Source: an uncultured Pseudomonadota bacterium (GTDB taxonomy: Bacteria > Myxococcota_A > UBA796 > SXON01). Taken from it: a stretch of DNA of 64,000 nucleotides. Position numbers and translations under genes: made by a program. Of this stretch, positions 1-8,032 are shown piece after piece. Under the pieces are notes generated by a model. The model did not search any database, was not told where the DNA came from, and saw nothing but the letters and a program-made list of their open reading frames with translations. Every line of letters starts with the position of its first letter. Position 1 is the first letter of the stretch. Location of the stretch: the NCBI GenBank assembly GCA_903885375.1, contig CAISIK010000129.1, positions 124,001 through 188,000 on the forward strand. The letters run 5' to 3'.

Positions 1-200
1 AGCGCGGCGAGGACATCCGAGGTGGAGGCGCAGCGCATCATCGCGCCGTCGATGCGCACGAGCAGAAAGCGCTCGCACGTTTCGCACTTGTCGAAGCACT
101 CCACCGTGGAGTACCGCGCGCCCGCCTCCGCCACGCGCAGACCGAGGTCGGGCGCGTGCTGCCCCACCCCGCGGGCACAAGCGACGACATCGCAGCTCAC
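1..200 (-). CDS. partial short Cys protein, DUF1450-like
   Basis: This is the N-terminal 66 codons of a protein that runs off the left edge. It starts with GTG four bases into the end of the upstream HD gene, behind a GGAGG six bases away. The visible protein has C3, C8 and a VECFDKCETCE segment followed by FLLVRIDG. That Cys-rich strand followed by an (L)V.(I/V)DG strand resembles the layout of short DUF1450/YuzB-type proteins with a thioredoxin-like fold. The function is unknown, and the coupling to the HD hydrolase suggests co-expression only. Confidence 0.55.
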   Translation of the reverse strand, partial: MSCDVVACARGVGQHAPDLGLRVAEAGARYSTVECFDKCETCERFLLVRIDGAMMRCASTSDVLAA

Positions 201-784
201 GGGAGCCTCCCTTCCGCCTCTTGGCGAAGGGCGCGCGCCTCGGCGACGACCCGCCCGGCCAGGGGGTGCGGCCATTCGCAGGACAGCGCCTCGCCGAGCG
301 CTTCGTAGTACCAGAGGGTGCCCTCCCGGCCGCCGGTGAAGCGGCCGAAAACCGCGGGCCCCACCTCGGCGAGGTCGCGCCGAATGGAGCCGCAGTTGTG
401 CACCTTGTCGGCTGCGGAGATGAGCTTGAGATCGGGCGGCGCTCCCCGAAGGTGCGCGAGGTAGTGTTCCTTGCGCGCGCGCCACGGGGGTTTGGGATGG
501 CCCACCGAGTCCGACAGCCCGGCCACGAACGCGGCGACACGCGGACCGAAGCGGGCCTCGAGCACCTCCAGCCGGGCGCCGGGCACATCCTCCAACCAGT
601 CGTGCAGAACGGCGGCGATGAGTTGATCCTCATCCCCGCCGTACTCGCCCACGAGGCTCATCACGGCGAAGAGATGCGTGACGTAGGGGACGGTCGTTCC
701 CTTGCGGACGATGTTGCGGAAATCGCCGAGGGCCAGCGCCACCGCGGCATCGAGCCGCTCGCCATAGCAGGAGGGTTGATCCAC
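197..784 (-). CDS. HD-domain hydrolase, Mesh1/SpoT (p)ppGpp hydrolase-like
   Basis: The protein is 195 aa, about the size of stand-alone small alarmone hydrolases. The metal-binding HD signature is visible as H37, H61-D62 (LHDWLED, with E65-D66) and D126 in the segment ISAADKVHN. This is the arrangement of the SpoT/Mesh1 HD domain, which removes the 3'-pyrophosphate from (p)ppGpp. There is no synthetase domain and no TGS or ACT region. It overlaps the downstream Cys protein by four bases and is divergent from the GAF gene with only 52 bases between. A different nucleotide substrate is possible. Confidence 0.72.
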   Translation of the reverse strand: MDQPSCYGERLDAAVALALGDFRNIVRKGTTVPYVTHLFAVMSLVGEYGGDEDQLIAAVLHDWLEDVPGARLEVLEARFGPRVAAFVAGLSDSVGHPKPPWRARKEHYLAHLRGAPPDLKLISAADKVHNCGSIRRDLAEVGPAVFGRFTGGREGTLWYYEALGEALSCEWPHPLAGRVVAEARALRQEAEGRLP

Positions 785-836
785 ATGGCGGACCTATCCC
801 GCTTGCCCTCGGGCGCGCCGAGTCATACCAGCGCGG

Positions 837-1754
837 ATGGCACTCATGCAGGACTGGAACGTCAAGGCCGGCGAATCGGAAACGGTGGTGTCGGCGGAGA
901 ACTGGCTGGGCGCGCTTGCCCTTGCCCTGCCCGCCCTGGGGATGGACCTCGGGGCCATGGGCCGGCTGATCATCGCCACCGAGCCCGATGGCACCGCCAG
1001 CGCCCGGGACCCCCGGAGTGGACTGGAGTTGTCGGTGCGCCCCGTTGGCGCGGCTGTGCCGCCCAGCTTCTCCATGCCCGAGTCGAGCTTCGCCTCGATC
1101 AACGCCCCGCAGCTTCGGGTCCCGGCGCCGGCGGTTCCGCCCGCCGCCCCCGCCGTTGCGCCCGAGGATGAAACCACCCTTCGGCCGGAGCCGCCGTCCC
1201 CCAGCCGCACGGTCGAAGTCCACGGGCCCGCCCGCGAGGTCGTGCCGCGGCGGGTCGACCCGCTCGACGATCGGCTCGAGGACCTGTTCATGCGCCTCGG
1301 CGACATCAACGCCGCGCCCACGGCGAGTGATGCCTGCGCCAGCGCGCTCTCCATCGCCGCCGACCTCGTGCGGTGCGATGCCGGCGCGGTGCTCCTGCGC
1401 ACCTCCGCGGGCAACTCCCTCCGCTTCCGCGCGGCCCACGGCCCCGCGGCGCGGTCGGTGCTCGACACCACCATCCCGATCGATCGCGGCATCGCGGGCT
1501 TCGTGTGGCAGCTCGGCCTGAGCATCACCATCGCCGATGCGCGCGACGACCAGCGGCACTACAACCGCGTGGACAAGACCACCGGCTACACCACCCGCTC
1601 CATCCTCGCCGCCGCCGTGCGCACCGACTCGGGCGGCTGCTACGGGGTGCTCGAGCTGCTCAACCCCCCCCAGGACTTCACCGACGACGATCTGGAGATC
1701 GCCTCGCGCGTGGCCGTCACCCTCGCGAACTACCTTCAGGGCATGGACGCCTAG
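837..1754 (+). CDS. GAF-domain protein
   Basis: The protein is 305 aa. The first 80 residues form an uncharacterised alpha/beta region, residues about 85-145 are a Pro/Ala-rich linker, and residues about 150-300 form a GAF-type ligand-binding domain. The GAF core shows A.DL(V)RCDAGAVLL, a mid-domain GIAGFVWQ segment and GVLELLNP near the end. No kinase, GGDEF or output domain follows, so it is a stand-alone sensor or a partner of another protein. Its TAG stop overlaps the TAG stop of fliE on the opposite strand within the palindrome CTAG. A link to flagella is suggested only by position. Confidence 0.75.
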   Translation: MALMQDWNVKAGESETVVSAENWLGALALALPALGMDLGAMGRLIIATEPDGTASARDPRSGLELSVRPVGAAVPPSFSMPESSFASINAPQLRVPAPAVPPAAPAVAPEDETTLRPEPPSPSRTVEVHGPAREVVPRRVDPLDDRLEDLFMRLGDINAAPTASDACASALSIAADLVRCDAGAVLLRTSAGNSLRFRAAHGPAARSVLDTTIPIDRGIAGFVWQLGLSITIADARDDQRHYNRVDKTTGYTTRSILAAAVRTDSGGCYGVLELLNPPQDFTDDDLEIASRVAVTLANYLQGMDA

Positions 1755-2074
1755 ACCGGCATGTTCCAGATGGCCTGGTAGGCCTCCACGAACTTGTCCC
1801 GCACGCTGCCCATCGCGCGCAGCGAGATGTTGGCCTCCTCGAGCGCCACCATCATGCCGGCGTAGTCCTGGTCCTGGCCGGATGCGACGGCGAAGACCTT
1901 CTGGTCGGACGACGCCTGGTAGGCCTCGGTGCGGTCCACCGCGGAGGCGATCGCCTTGCCGAAGTCCACGCCGCCCGTCGCCTCGGCCTGTGCGGCCGCG
2001 CTGCCCGGACGGGTGACGTTCGGGGTTTCCGTGGCCTGGAACAGGCCGGGGTTGGCTCCAACGGCGCTGATCAT
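1751..2074 (-). CDS. fliE: flagellar hook-basal body complex protein FliE
   Basis: The protein is 107 aa, normal for FliE, which joins the MS ring to the rod. The C-terminal half carries the family pattern: MMVALEEANISLRAMG, then VRDKFVEAYQ.IWNMPV, ending in the usual N.PV. The N-terminal third is a disordered Ala/Thr-rich export region. It is the last gene of the flgB-flgC-fliE unit, starting two bases after flgC stops. fliF and the rest of the basal body are not in this window, so the operon ends here rather than continuing into fliFGHI as in many bacteria. Confidence 0.93.
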   Translation of the reverse strand: MISAVGANPGLFQATETPNVTRPGSAAAQAEATGGVDFGKAIASAVDRTEAYQASSDQKVFAVASGQDQDYAGMMVALEEANISLRAMGSVRDKFVEAYQAIWNMPV

Positions 2075-2076
2075 CG

Positions 2077-2502
2077 CTACCTCCCGATCCCGATCGCCGC
2101 CATCGCCATGTCGCGCGTGGCCTCGATCACGTTGGCGTTGGCATCGTAGGCGCGCTGCGCCGTCATGAGGTCGACCATCTCGCCCATCACGTTGATGTCG
2201 GGCAGTAGGACGTAGCCTTCGGCGTCGGCATCGGGGTGGGTGGGGTCGTACTGGCGGATGGGCGGCCGGTCATCCTGGGTGATGCCCGAGACGACCACGC
2301 GCTTGGTGGCGGCCTCGAGCGAGGACCCGAAGGGATCGAGCGCCTCCGACTCGAACACCGGCACCTGGCGCCGGTAGGGGCCACCCTCCGGGGTCCGCGT
2401 GGTTCGCGCGTTCGCCATGTTGGAGGCGATGGTGGTGAGGCGGGTGCGTTCGGCGGAGAGGCCGCTGGAGGCCACGGCGAACGCGTCGAAGAAGTCGGCC
2501 AT
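2077..2502 (-). CDS. flgC: flagellar basal-body rod protein FlgC
   Basis: The protein is 141 aa, a proximal rod subunit. The rod-family N-terminus is visible as SSGLSAERTRLTTIASNMAN, and the C-terminus as VDLMTAQRAYDANANVIEATR, the two helices that coil together in the rod. The ATG start overlaps the flgB stop (ATGA), which fixes it; the open frame extends further upstream without support. It lies between flgB and fliE with no gaps. Confidence 0.94.
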   Translation of the reverse strand: MADFFDAFAVASSGLSAERTRLTTIASNMANARTTRTPEGGPYRRQVPVFESEALDPFGSSLEAATKRVVVSGITQDDRPPIRQYDPTHPDADAEGYVLLPDINVMGEMVDLMTAQRAYDANANVIEATRDMAMAAIGIGR

Positions 2503-2897
2503 CAGCTCCTCCCATCGCTGGCGGCGTACTTGAGCATCGCGAGACGCCGGGAGGTGCCCCCGACCATCGCCTGGTAGAACAACTTGTTCTGCTCGACCTG
2601 CCCCGCTTCGCGCTCCAGATCGACGGAGTTGCCGTCGAGGGCCGAGTCGGGCGCCTCCAGCTCGGTCAGGCGCTCCTCGAGCAGCGAGGAAACCTCGACC
2701 TCCTCTCCGCCGACCGAGCGGTGGAGCGCCTCGCCGAGCAGCTCGGAGAAGGGAATCTCCTTCGCGAGGTACCCGGGCGTGTTGACGTTGGCGAGGTTGC
2801 CGTTGGTGATGAGTTGGCGAGCCTGCGTAATCTCGAGGGCCTTGCCGAGTCCGGCGTGAAGGCCATCGAACAGGCTGAGTCCGGTGGTGGAAACCAT
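2502..2897 (-). CDS. flgB: flagellar basal-body rod protein FlgB
   Basis: The protein is 131 aa. The rod signature ARQLITNGNLANVNTPGY lies at about residues 26-43, with a Val/Glu-rich middle and a C-terminal LFYQAMVGGTSRRLAMLKYA helix. It starts with ATG preceded by GGAGGCAAGGCCCC on the minus strand. It is the first gene of the flgB-flgC-fliE set and is separated by 104 bases from the uncharacterised TPR gene upstream. No promoter could be assigned in that gap. Confidence 0.93.
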   Translation of the reverse strand: MVSTTGLSLFDGLHAGLGKALEITQARQLITNGNLANVNTPGYLAKEIPFSELLGEALHRSVGGEEVEVSSLLEERLTELEAPDSALDGNSVDLEREAGQVEQNKLFYQAMVGGTSRRLAMLKYAASDGRS

Positions 2898-3001
2898 GGG
2901 GCCTTGCCTCCTGTTTCCCCATCGGTCACCGGCGCGAGAGGTTGAGCCCTCGGCGAAAGAAAATCTCGCTCACCGCGGCGGAAGGCGCTCCGGACGCTCG
3001 A

Positions 3002-5149
3002 TCATGGGAGACGCCGCCTCGCCACCTGGGCTCCCCACGCCTTCTGGGTCTCCTCCTCCCGGGCCAGCGCCCCCCAGATTCCTTCGCCCTGCGTGGCAGC
3101 CTTCGCTACGAGCGGCGGGACGGCCCCGCTGGCCTCCTGTTCGAGACGAGCGGCACGTGCGCCGGCCCATGCCCGCACGTCGTCGTGGGAGGCGAGACCG
3201 GCCACGGTGGTGGCTGCCTTCGCCGCCTCCGCTGGGCGCCCCGTCGCGAGGAGGCAGCGGGTCTGCGCCTCGAGGACCCGGGCGGGGTCGATCCCTTCGA
3301 CTGGCGTCGCCACCGCGGTGGCGAGGGGCTCCACTGCCTCGGCGCAACGGCCGCCGTCGGCGTCGAGGAGCGCCAAACGCAGGCGCGCTTCGGCGCCCCG
3401 CACGGGGGAGTTGCGGAGGGAAACGAAAAGGCGGCGGGCGCGGGCAGCATCGCCGGCGCCTGCGGCCGCGCGGGCCTCGAGCAGGCCGAGCTCATCACCA
3501 TCCGCCCAGCGATGGCGCCGCAACCAGGCGACGGCATCGAGCGCATCGGCGTTGGCGCCGGTCGCCACGTAGAGTCGCGCCATCTCCAGCACGGTCGGGC
3601 GCGTATCGAGCTCCAGCCGGCCTTCCAGCGCAGCCGCGGCCCGCCAGACCGCGAGCGACTGCTCGGGGAGTCCGGAGCGCGCGTATTCGATGGCGACGGC
3701 GTGCAGCGGCGAGGAATCGGCGAGGTGCGTGGCGATCGCCTCGGGCGACACCGCGCGGTGCAGCGCGAGCGCATCCATGGGCCGCCCGGCCGCGAACAGC
3801 CGCTCCGTGCGCCCGGCCCACGCGGAGGTGAGCGCGGCGCCAACGCGACCCGAGGCGAGCAGCGGGTTGCGCGCCACGAGCGTGGCCCAGGCCTCGACGC
3901 TCTCCCGCTCGAGTCCGAGCCTCGCGTCGACCTGCGCGAGCAGGTGCAGGTTTTCGAGGCCGGCTTCGCCCGGCAGGCGAGCGGACCGCTCCAGCTCGGG
4001 CAGCATGCTTCCCCAGCGTTCGACCGGGAGCGCGAGCAGCGCCAGGTGGCGTGTGCGGGTGCGGAGGATGCGCCGCACGGGCTCCGCGAGGCCCTCGGCG
4101 GGCACCGCGGCGTAGCCCCGGCGGGCCGCGGGGATATCGCCCGCGAGGAGCAGGCTGTCGGCGAGGAGGACCTGCGCGAGCGCGGCCTCGGCGCCCACGG
4201 CGGTGCGCTGCGACCGCTGGAACAGCGGGGCCGCCTCAACGGCACAATCGCCCCGCGTGAGAGCCACGCCCACCAGGCGCTCGTGCTCCGAGGTGAGGCC
4301 CACCGAGGCCAACGCCCGCCCCATCCCGAGCACGCCTTCCCCGCCGGTGTGAAGCTCCGCCCACAGGATCGCCACCAGGGCCATCTCGGGGGGCCCGCCC
4401 GCGGCCTGGGCCGCCCGCGCATGGCGCCGCGCGGCCTCCCAGTCACGGACCTCGAGACGCGCCCGCGCGGCCTGGAACCAGGCCACGGCAGCGTGCGCGC
4501 CCCCGGCCCGCGCCGACCGCTCGAAGTAGTAGGCCGCCTCCCGGTGCTGACCGAGCCCGCGGTACAACGCGCCGAGGCGGTACGCCGCCCGTTCGGAAGC
4601 CTCCGGGGTGTTCGCCCGCGCCACGAGCCGGCGGGTGTCCCACAGCTCCGTCCAGCGCACCACGGCGGGCTCCGCGGCCGACCATGCCGGCAGGAGCGGC
4701 GGCGCCGCGAGCACATCGACGCTCCAGTGGCTGTCGCTCCCATCAAGCGGAGAGAGCGCGAGGGCCGGCATGGCGCACGCGGACTGGTCGACGTTGCCGG
4801 CGAGCGCCGCGAGCACCGAGCGCCCGTCGGGCACCGGCGGGAGCGGCGAGAGGAGCGGGACAACGAACAGCTCGACCCCGGTGTCCGTCTGCCGCGCTTC
4901 GATGCCCGTCTGATCCGCTTCGAGGGTCAACGCGAGCAGCTGGTCGCCTCCCAGCTCCCAGGCGCGGGCCCGGTGGATGCCCGTGCCCACCGTCCAGCCC
5001 ACCTGGGGGGCGAGGTCCTCGTGGTTTTCATGGACGATCACCTCCGCCCGCCCGCGCACCAACGGCCGGAGGACCTCCACGCGCGCGCCGGGAGACAGCC
5101 GGAGCTCGAGCGGCAGGGCGAGCGCGACGCTGGCGAACAAGAGGGTCAT
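3002..5149 (-). CDS. large exported TPR-repeat protein, unknown
   Basis: The protein is 715 aa when started at the ATG that overlaps the stop of the upstream gene (ATGA); the frame stays open further upstream without a signal peptide. Residues 1-12 (MTLLFASVALAL) look like a short signal peptide. The rest is dominated by paired Ala/Leu-rich helices of the TPR type, for example RLGALYRGLGQHREAAYYFE and ARLYVATGANADALDAVAWL. It sits inside the flagellar gene run, between the FliT-like gene and flgB. A motility or envelope scaffolding role is possible, but nothing in the sequence names one. Confidence 0.7.
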   Translation of the reverse strand: MTLLFASVALALPLELRLSPGARVEVLRPLVRGRAEVIVHENHEDLAPQVGWTVGTGIHRARAWELGGDQLLALTLEADQTGIEARQTDTGVELFVVPLLSPLPPVPDGRSVLAALAGNVDQSACAMPALALSPLDGSDSHWSVDVLAAPPLLPAWSAAEPAVVRWTELWDTRRLVARANTPEASERAAYRLGALYRGLGQHREAAYYFERSARAGGAHAAVAWFQAARARLEVRDWEAARRHARAAQAAGGPPEMALVAILWAELHTGGEGVLGMGRALASVGLTSEHERLVGVALTRGDCAVEAAPLFQRSQRTAVGAEAALAQVLLADSLLLAGDIPAARRGYAAVPAEGLAEPVRRILRTRTRHLALLALPVERWGSMLPELERSARLPGEAGLENLHLLAQVDARLGLERESVEAWATLVARNPLLASGRVGAALTSAWAGRTERLFAAGRPMDALALHRAVSPEAIATHLADSSPLHAVAIEYARSGLPEQSLAVWRAAAALEGRLELDTRPTVLEMARLYVATGANADALDAVAWLRRHRWADGDELGLLEARAAAGAGDAARARRLFVSLRNSPVRGAEARLRLALLDADGGRCAEAVEPLATAVATPVEGIDPARVLEAQTRCLLATGRPAEAAKAATTVAGLASHDDVRAWAGARAARLEQEASGAVPPLVAKAATQGEGIWGALAREEETQKAWGAQVARRRLP

Positions 5150-5781
5150 CAGAACCGCACCAGCGCTCCACCGGAGAGGCGCACGGCGGACCAGTCGAAA
5201 CCGCAGGGCTCGCCGTTGCAGTCGGTGGACGCGGCGCTGTCGGCCACATCGCTGAACCGTCCGCCCACCGCCACGAAGAGGTCGAGTCCCTGCGGACCGC
5301 CCGTTCCCTGGGCCATGGTGGGACGGAGGTACGTGGTGCGCCAGCGCACGGAGGCCTCGGTGAGGAGCCCCCAGCGCACGCCCCAGTCGAGCCGGCCGGC
5401 CACGGCGGCATCGGAAGCCGCCTCCTGCCAGAGGACAGCGCTCGGCCCGGCCCCGCCGAGCAGCGAGACGACGCCGAGATCGAGCCGGCCGGACACGAGC
5501 AGGCTCCCCGGCACGTACCATATCCACGAGCGCGAATCGTCGGAACGACCGCCCTCCACCCGGCGAAACCCAAGTTCGAGGGTGGTCTCGATGGGCAGCG
5601 TCCAGCTCAGGGCGGCCACCGCCTCCAGCGACAGGCTCCCGCCGAGACGCGGGTACGCATCCACGAGGCCGCCCTGGGTGACGGCCTCGCCCGCGGCGGC
5701 CGCGCCGAGCGAGGCGCCACGAACCAGCGGCGGGGAGACGGGCTCCGCCGAAAGGGCCACGGCAACGAGGGAGATCAGCAT
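5149..5781 (-). CDS. predicted outer-membrane beta-barrel protein, unknown
   Basis: The protein is 210 aa. It has a signal peptide (residues 1-12, MLISLVAVALSA) followed by alternating polar and hydrophobic strands, and it ends in ..ALVRF, the terminal aromatic typical of Bam substrates. Four Cys-free strands precede a short loop with a DCNGEPCG cysteine pair. It overlaps the TPR gene by one codon, so the two are probably translated together. They may form an outer-membrane and periplasmic pair made together with the flagellar genes. No family was recognised. Confidence 0.62.
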   Translation of the reverse strand: MLISLVAVALSAEPVSPPLVRGASLGAAAAGEAVTQGGLVDAYPRLGGSLSLEAVAALSWTLPIETTLELGFRRVEGGRSDDSRSWIWYVPGSLLVSGRLDLGVVSLLGGAGPSAVLWQEAASDAAVAGRLDWGVRWGLLTEASVRWRTTYLRPTMAQGTGGPQGLDLFVAVGGRFSDVADSAASTDCNGEPCGFDWSAVRLSGGALVRF

Positions 5782-5790
5782 GGCTTCACC

Positions 5791-6099
5791 TCAGGCACGC
5801 CGCCGCAGGCGTACGCCCGGGTCGGACTGAAGGCAGGCGTGGGCCCGCACCGCGCGACGGCGGGCGGGAATGGCGGCGAGCTCGCGCTCGGCGCGGACGC
5901 GGGCGAGGCCGATTCCGTCGGCCAGCCGGGAGATCACGAAATGGGCCCGAAGCAGGTGTCCCGGCCCGGCACCGGCCAGCAAGGCGAGCAGCTCGTCGAT
6001 CTGCCCGTCGAGCTCGGCGGCCCGCACAGGCACGCCCCGGAGCCATCCCATCCGGGTGGTCTCCAGGTGCAGCAGCAGTCGCTCGAGCTGGTGGCTCAC
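5791..6099 (-). CDS. small helical protein, possible FliT-like chaperone
   Basis: The protein is 102 aa, almost entirely alpha-helical in composition, without a signal peptide or membrane segment. Its start overlaps the fliS stop (ATGA at 6096-6099). In many bacteria the gene directly after fliD-fliS is fliT, a helical chaperone of the filament cap, so position and size fit. No diagnostic FliT residues could be identified, and the Arg-rich tail (RLRRRA) is not typical. This call is by position only. Confidence 0.45.
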   Translation of the reverse strand: MSHQLERLLLHLETTRMGWLRGVPVRAAELDGQIDELLALLAGAGPGHLLRAHFVISRLADGIGLARVRAERELAAIPARRRAVRAHACLQSDPGVRLRRRA

Positions 6100-6491
6100 C
6101 CCGCCTCCGCCACGTCGTTGCAGTGTTCGGCCGCGTGGCGGAAGGCTTCCAGGAGCGTCTGGCTCACGCGGATCAGCCCGTTCACGCCCTCCACGTTGTG
6201 CTCACGGCCGAGCTCGCCGAGGCGACGCACCACCCAGCTGTAGGTCAGCGCGAGGTTCTTCACCATCTCCGGCGCTGCCTCGGGGTCGAGGGCGTTGAGC
6301 AGCTCCAGGTAGATGCTCCGCACCACCGCGAAGTCCTCGGCGACCTTGACCCGGCACCCGCGCTCGGCGCCTTCCATGGCCTCCCGCGCGCTCTCGAGCC
6401 GCGTGATCGCCATCTCGAAGAGCATCACGACCACCTGCTCGTTGGGAGCCGAGAAGACCCGGTTCTGTCGGTAACTGTCGAGACCACGCAT
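6096..6491 (-). CDS. fliS: flagellin export chaperone FliS
   Basis: The protein is 131 aa, the usual length. FliS binds the flagellin C-terminus in the cytosol before export. The family pattern is visible: LDSYRQNRV near the start, then VVMLFEMAITRLESAREAM, and a late Y-rich helix LALTYSWVVRRLGELGREHN. It lies nine bases after fliD and overlaps the next small gene, as expected for fliD-fliS-fliT. Confidence 0.92.
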   Translation of the reverse strand: MRGLDSYRQNRVFSAPNEQVVVMLFEMAITRLESAREAMEGAERGCRVKVAEDFAVVRSIYLELLNALDPEAAPEMVKNLALTYSWVVRRLGELGREHNVEGVNGLIRVSQTLLEAFRHAAEHCNDVAEAG

Positions 6492-6500
6492 GGACTACCC

Positions 6501-7898
6501 CTAGGAGGAACTGGAACTGTCGGTGCTCGGCAGCAGCGCTGTGAGCTGGGACTGGGCGCTCTGGAGCTTGCCCAGGGCAACCTCCATCGCGAGAAACTGC
6601 TTCTTGAGCCGCTCTTCGTAGGCATCCATGCGCTCGTCGAACGCATCGATGTCGTCGTTGAGCGTGTCGATCTCGTCGTCGAGCGCGGCCATGCGGTTGG
6701 TGAGCAGGCCGCCGGTCTGGAGGATGGCGCCGGTCTCATCGAGCGAGGCTTCCTCCTCGTTGGCGTAGAGATCGATGAGGTCCTTCAGCTCGTCGCCGAA
6801 GCTCGTGGAGTCGGTGGCGAAGAGCGACGCCACGTCGTCACTCGCTTCGCTCACGGCCGCTTCGAGCGTGTCGTCGTCGATCTCCAGCGTGCCGTTCTGC
6901 TTCGTCTTGATGCCGATCTCGGACAACGAGTTGAACAGCGTGCCGCTCGAGTAGCGGGTGCCCACCGTGGTCTGGAGCGCCGACATCAGCGCCACCACGG
7001 AGCCCTCGCCCACGAACTCGCCCTTGATCCCGGCGTCGGAATCGTAGGCGCGGTGGGTGTTGATGTAGCTGCGAACGGTGTTGTAGGCCTCGACGAAGGT
7101 CTTGATGTTGGCGACCGTCGTGTCCGTGTCCCCCGCGACCGTGACCGTGGTGGCGGCGGTGGTCACGTCCTCGAGCGTGAACGTGACGCCCTGGACCACG
7201 CCATCGACCACGTTGTCTGCGCTGGTGACCGACACGCCGTTCACGGTGAGCAGCGCATCCTGGGCGGTGCTGGTCTCCGTGAAGGTGGGCACGCCGCCCG
7301 CACCGGTGAGTCCCGACATGTCCAGCGTGAGGGCGTTCGAGGAGCCGGTGTCATCCCCGGCCACCACCAGACGGTAGGGGCTGGTCGCATCGCCGGTGTC
7401 CATCACGTAGGCCGTCACGCCGTCCACACTCTCGTTGATCAGGTCGGCCATGTCGCTCAGCGACGAGTTGGTGCTGTCGATCGTCATGGTCGTGGTGACG
7501 CCCGCGTAGGTGACGCTGAACGTCCCTTCCGCGATCGTCCCCGTGGTGGACTTGTCCGCGAACCCGTCCGAAACACTCGTGGCCGAGGAGGCGAGCTGGG
7601 AGACGGTGAGCGAATAGCGGCCCGGGACGGCATCCCCGTCGACGGCGACGGTCACGGTGCCTTCATCGGAGCTCGATCCGGTCGACGCGCGGAGCTCCGC
7701 CGGGGTATCGATGGCCTCCAGCGCCGTGAGGAGGTCGTCCATCTTGGTGCGCAGCGCCTCGTAGGCGTCCTTCTGCTCCTCCACCTCGCTAAGCTGGGTC
7801 TTCATCACATCCTGGGGCGCGCGCGCGGCTGCGACCAGCGTGGCGACCATGCTGTCGGTATCGATGCCGCTGACGATGCCGCCGATGCTGATTCCCAC
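6501..7898 (-). CDS. fliD: flagellar filament cap protein FliD
   Basis: The protein is 465 aa. FliD caps the growing filament and helps flagellin fold. It opens with the conserved GIVSGIDTDSMVATLVAA and has a C-terminal region rich in coiled-coil heptads (MAALDDEIDTLNDDIDAFDERMDAY) that leads to the final EV.LGKLQSAQSQLTALLP. The Thr/Ser/Val-rich middle forms the outer domains. GGGAGG lies 13 bases before the ATG. The gene has its own start behind the terminator of flagellin 1. Confidence 0.95.
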   Translation of the reverse strand: MGISIGGIVSGIDTDSMVATLVAAARAPQDVMKTQLSEVEEQKDAYEALRTKMDDLLTALEAIDTPAELRASTGSSSDEGTVTVAVDGDAVPGRYSLTVSQLASSATSVSDGFADKSTTGTIAEGTFSVTYAGVTTTMTIDSTNSSLSDMADLINESVDGVTAYVMDTGDATSPYRLVVAGDDTGSSNALTLDMSGLTGAGGVPTFTETSTAQDALLTVNGVSVTSADNVVDGVVQGVTFTLEDVTTAATTVTVAGDTDTTVANIKTFVEAYNTVRSYINTHRAYDSDAGIKGEFVGEGSVVALMSALQTTVGTRYSSGTLFNSLSEIGIKTKQNGTLEIDDDTLEAAVSEASDDVASLFATDSTSFGDELKDLIDLYANEEEASLDETGAILQTGGLLTNRMAALDDEIDTLNDDIDAFDERMDAYEERLKKQFLAMEVALGKLQSAQSQLTALLPSTDSSSSS

Positions 7899-7976
7899 TG
7901 CTGCCTCCCGGATGCGGGTCCTCTGGAATCGGTCGATTCACCCCCGCCTTGAGGGCTTCGCCGGAACCAATTCGTG

Positions 7977-8018
7977 AACGAAAACGGGCGAAGGCCGCGG
8001 AACTGCTCCCGCGGCCTC
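7977..8018 (-). terminator. intrinsic terminator after flagellin 1
   Basis: On the minus strand a perfect 9-bp stem (arms at 7992-8000 and 8009-8017, AGGCCGCGG/CCGCGGCCT) with an 8-base loop is followed by a broken T-rich run (CGTTTTCGTT). It lies 15 bases downstream of the flagellin stop and should insulate the flagellin message from fliD. Confidence 0.75.
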
Positions 8019-8032
8019 CGTTGGCCCGCCGA

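Noticed and set aside
2942-5830. Long open frame on the plus strand across the TPR and barrel genes
   Set aside because: It is antisense to genes with signal peptides and overlapping starts, has Arg/Gly-rich low-complexity translation and no domain. High GC keeps such frames open.
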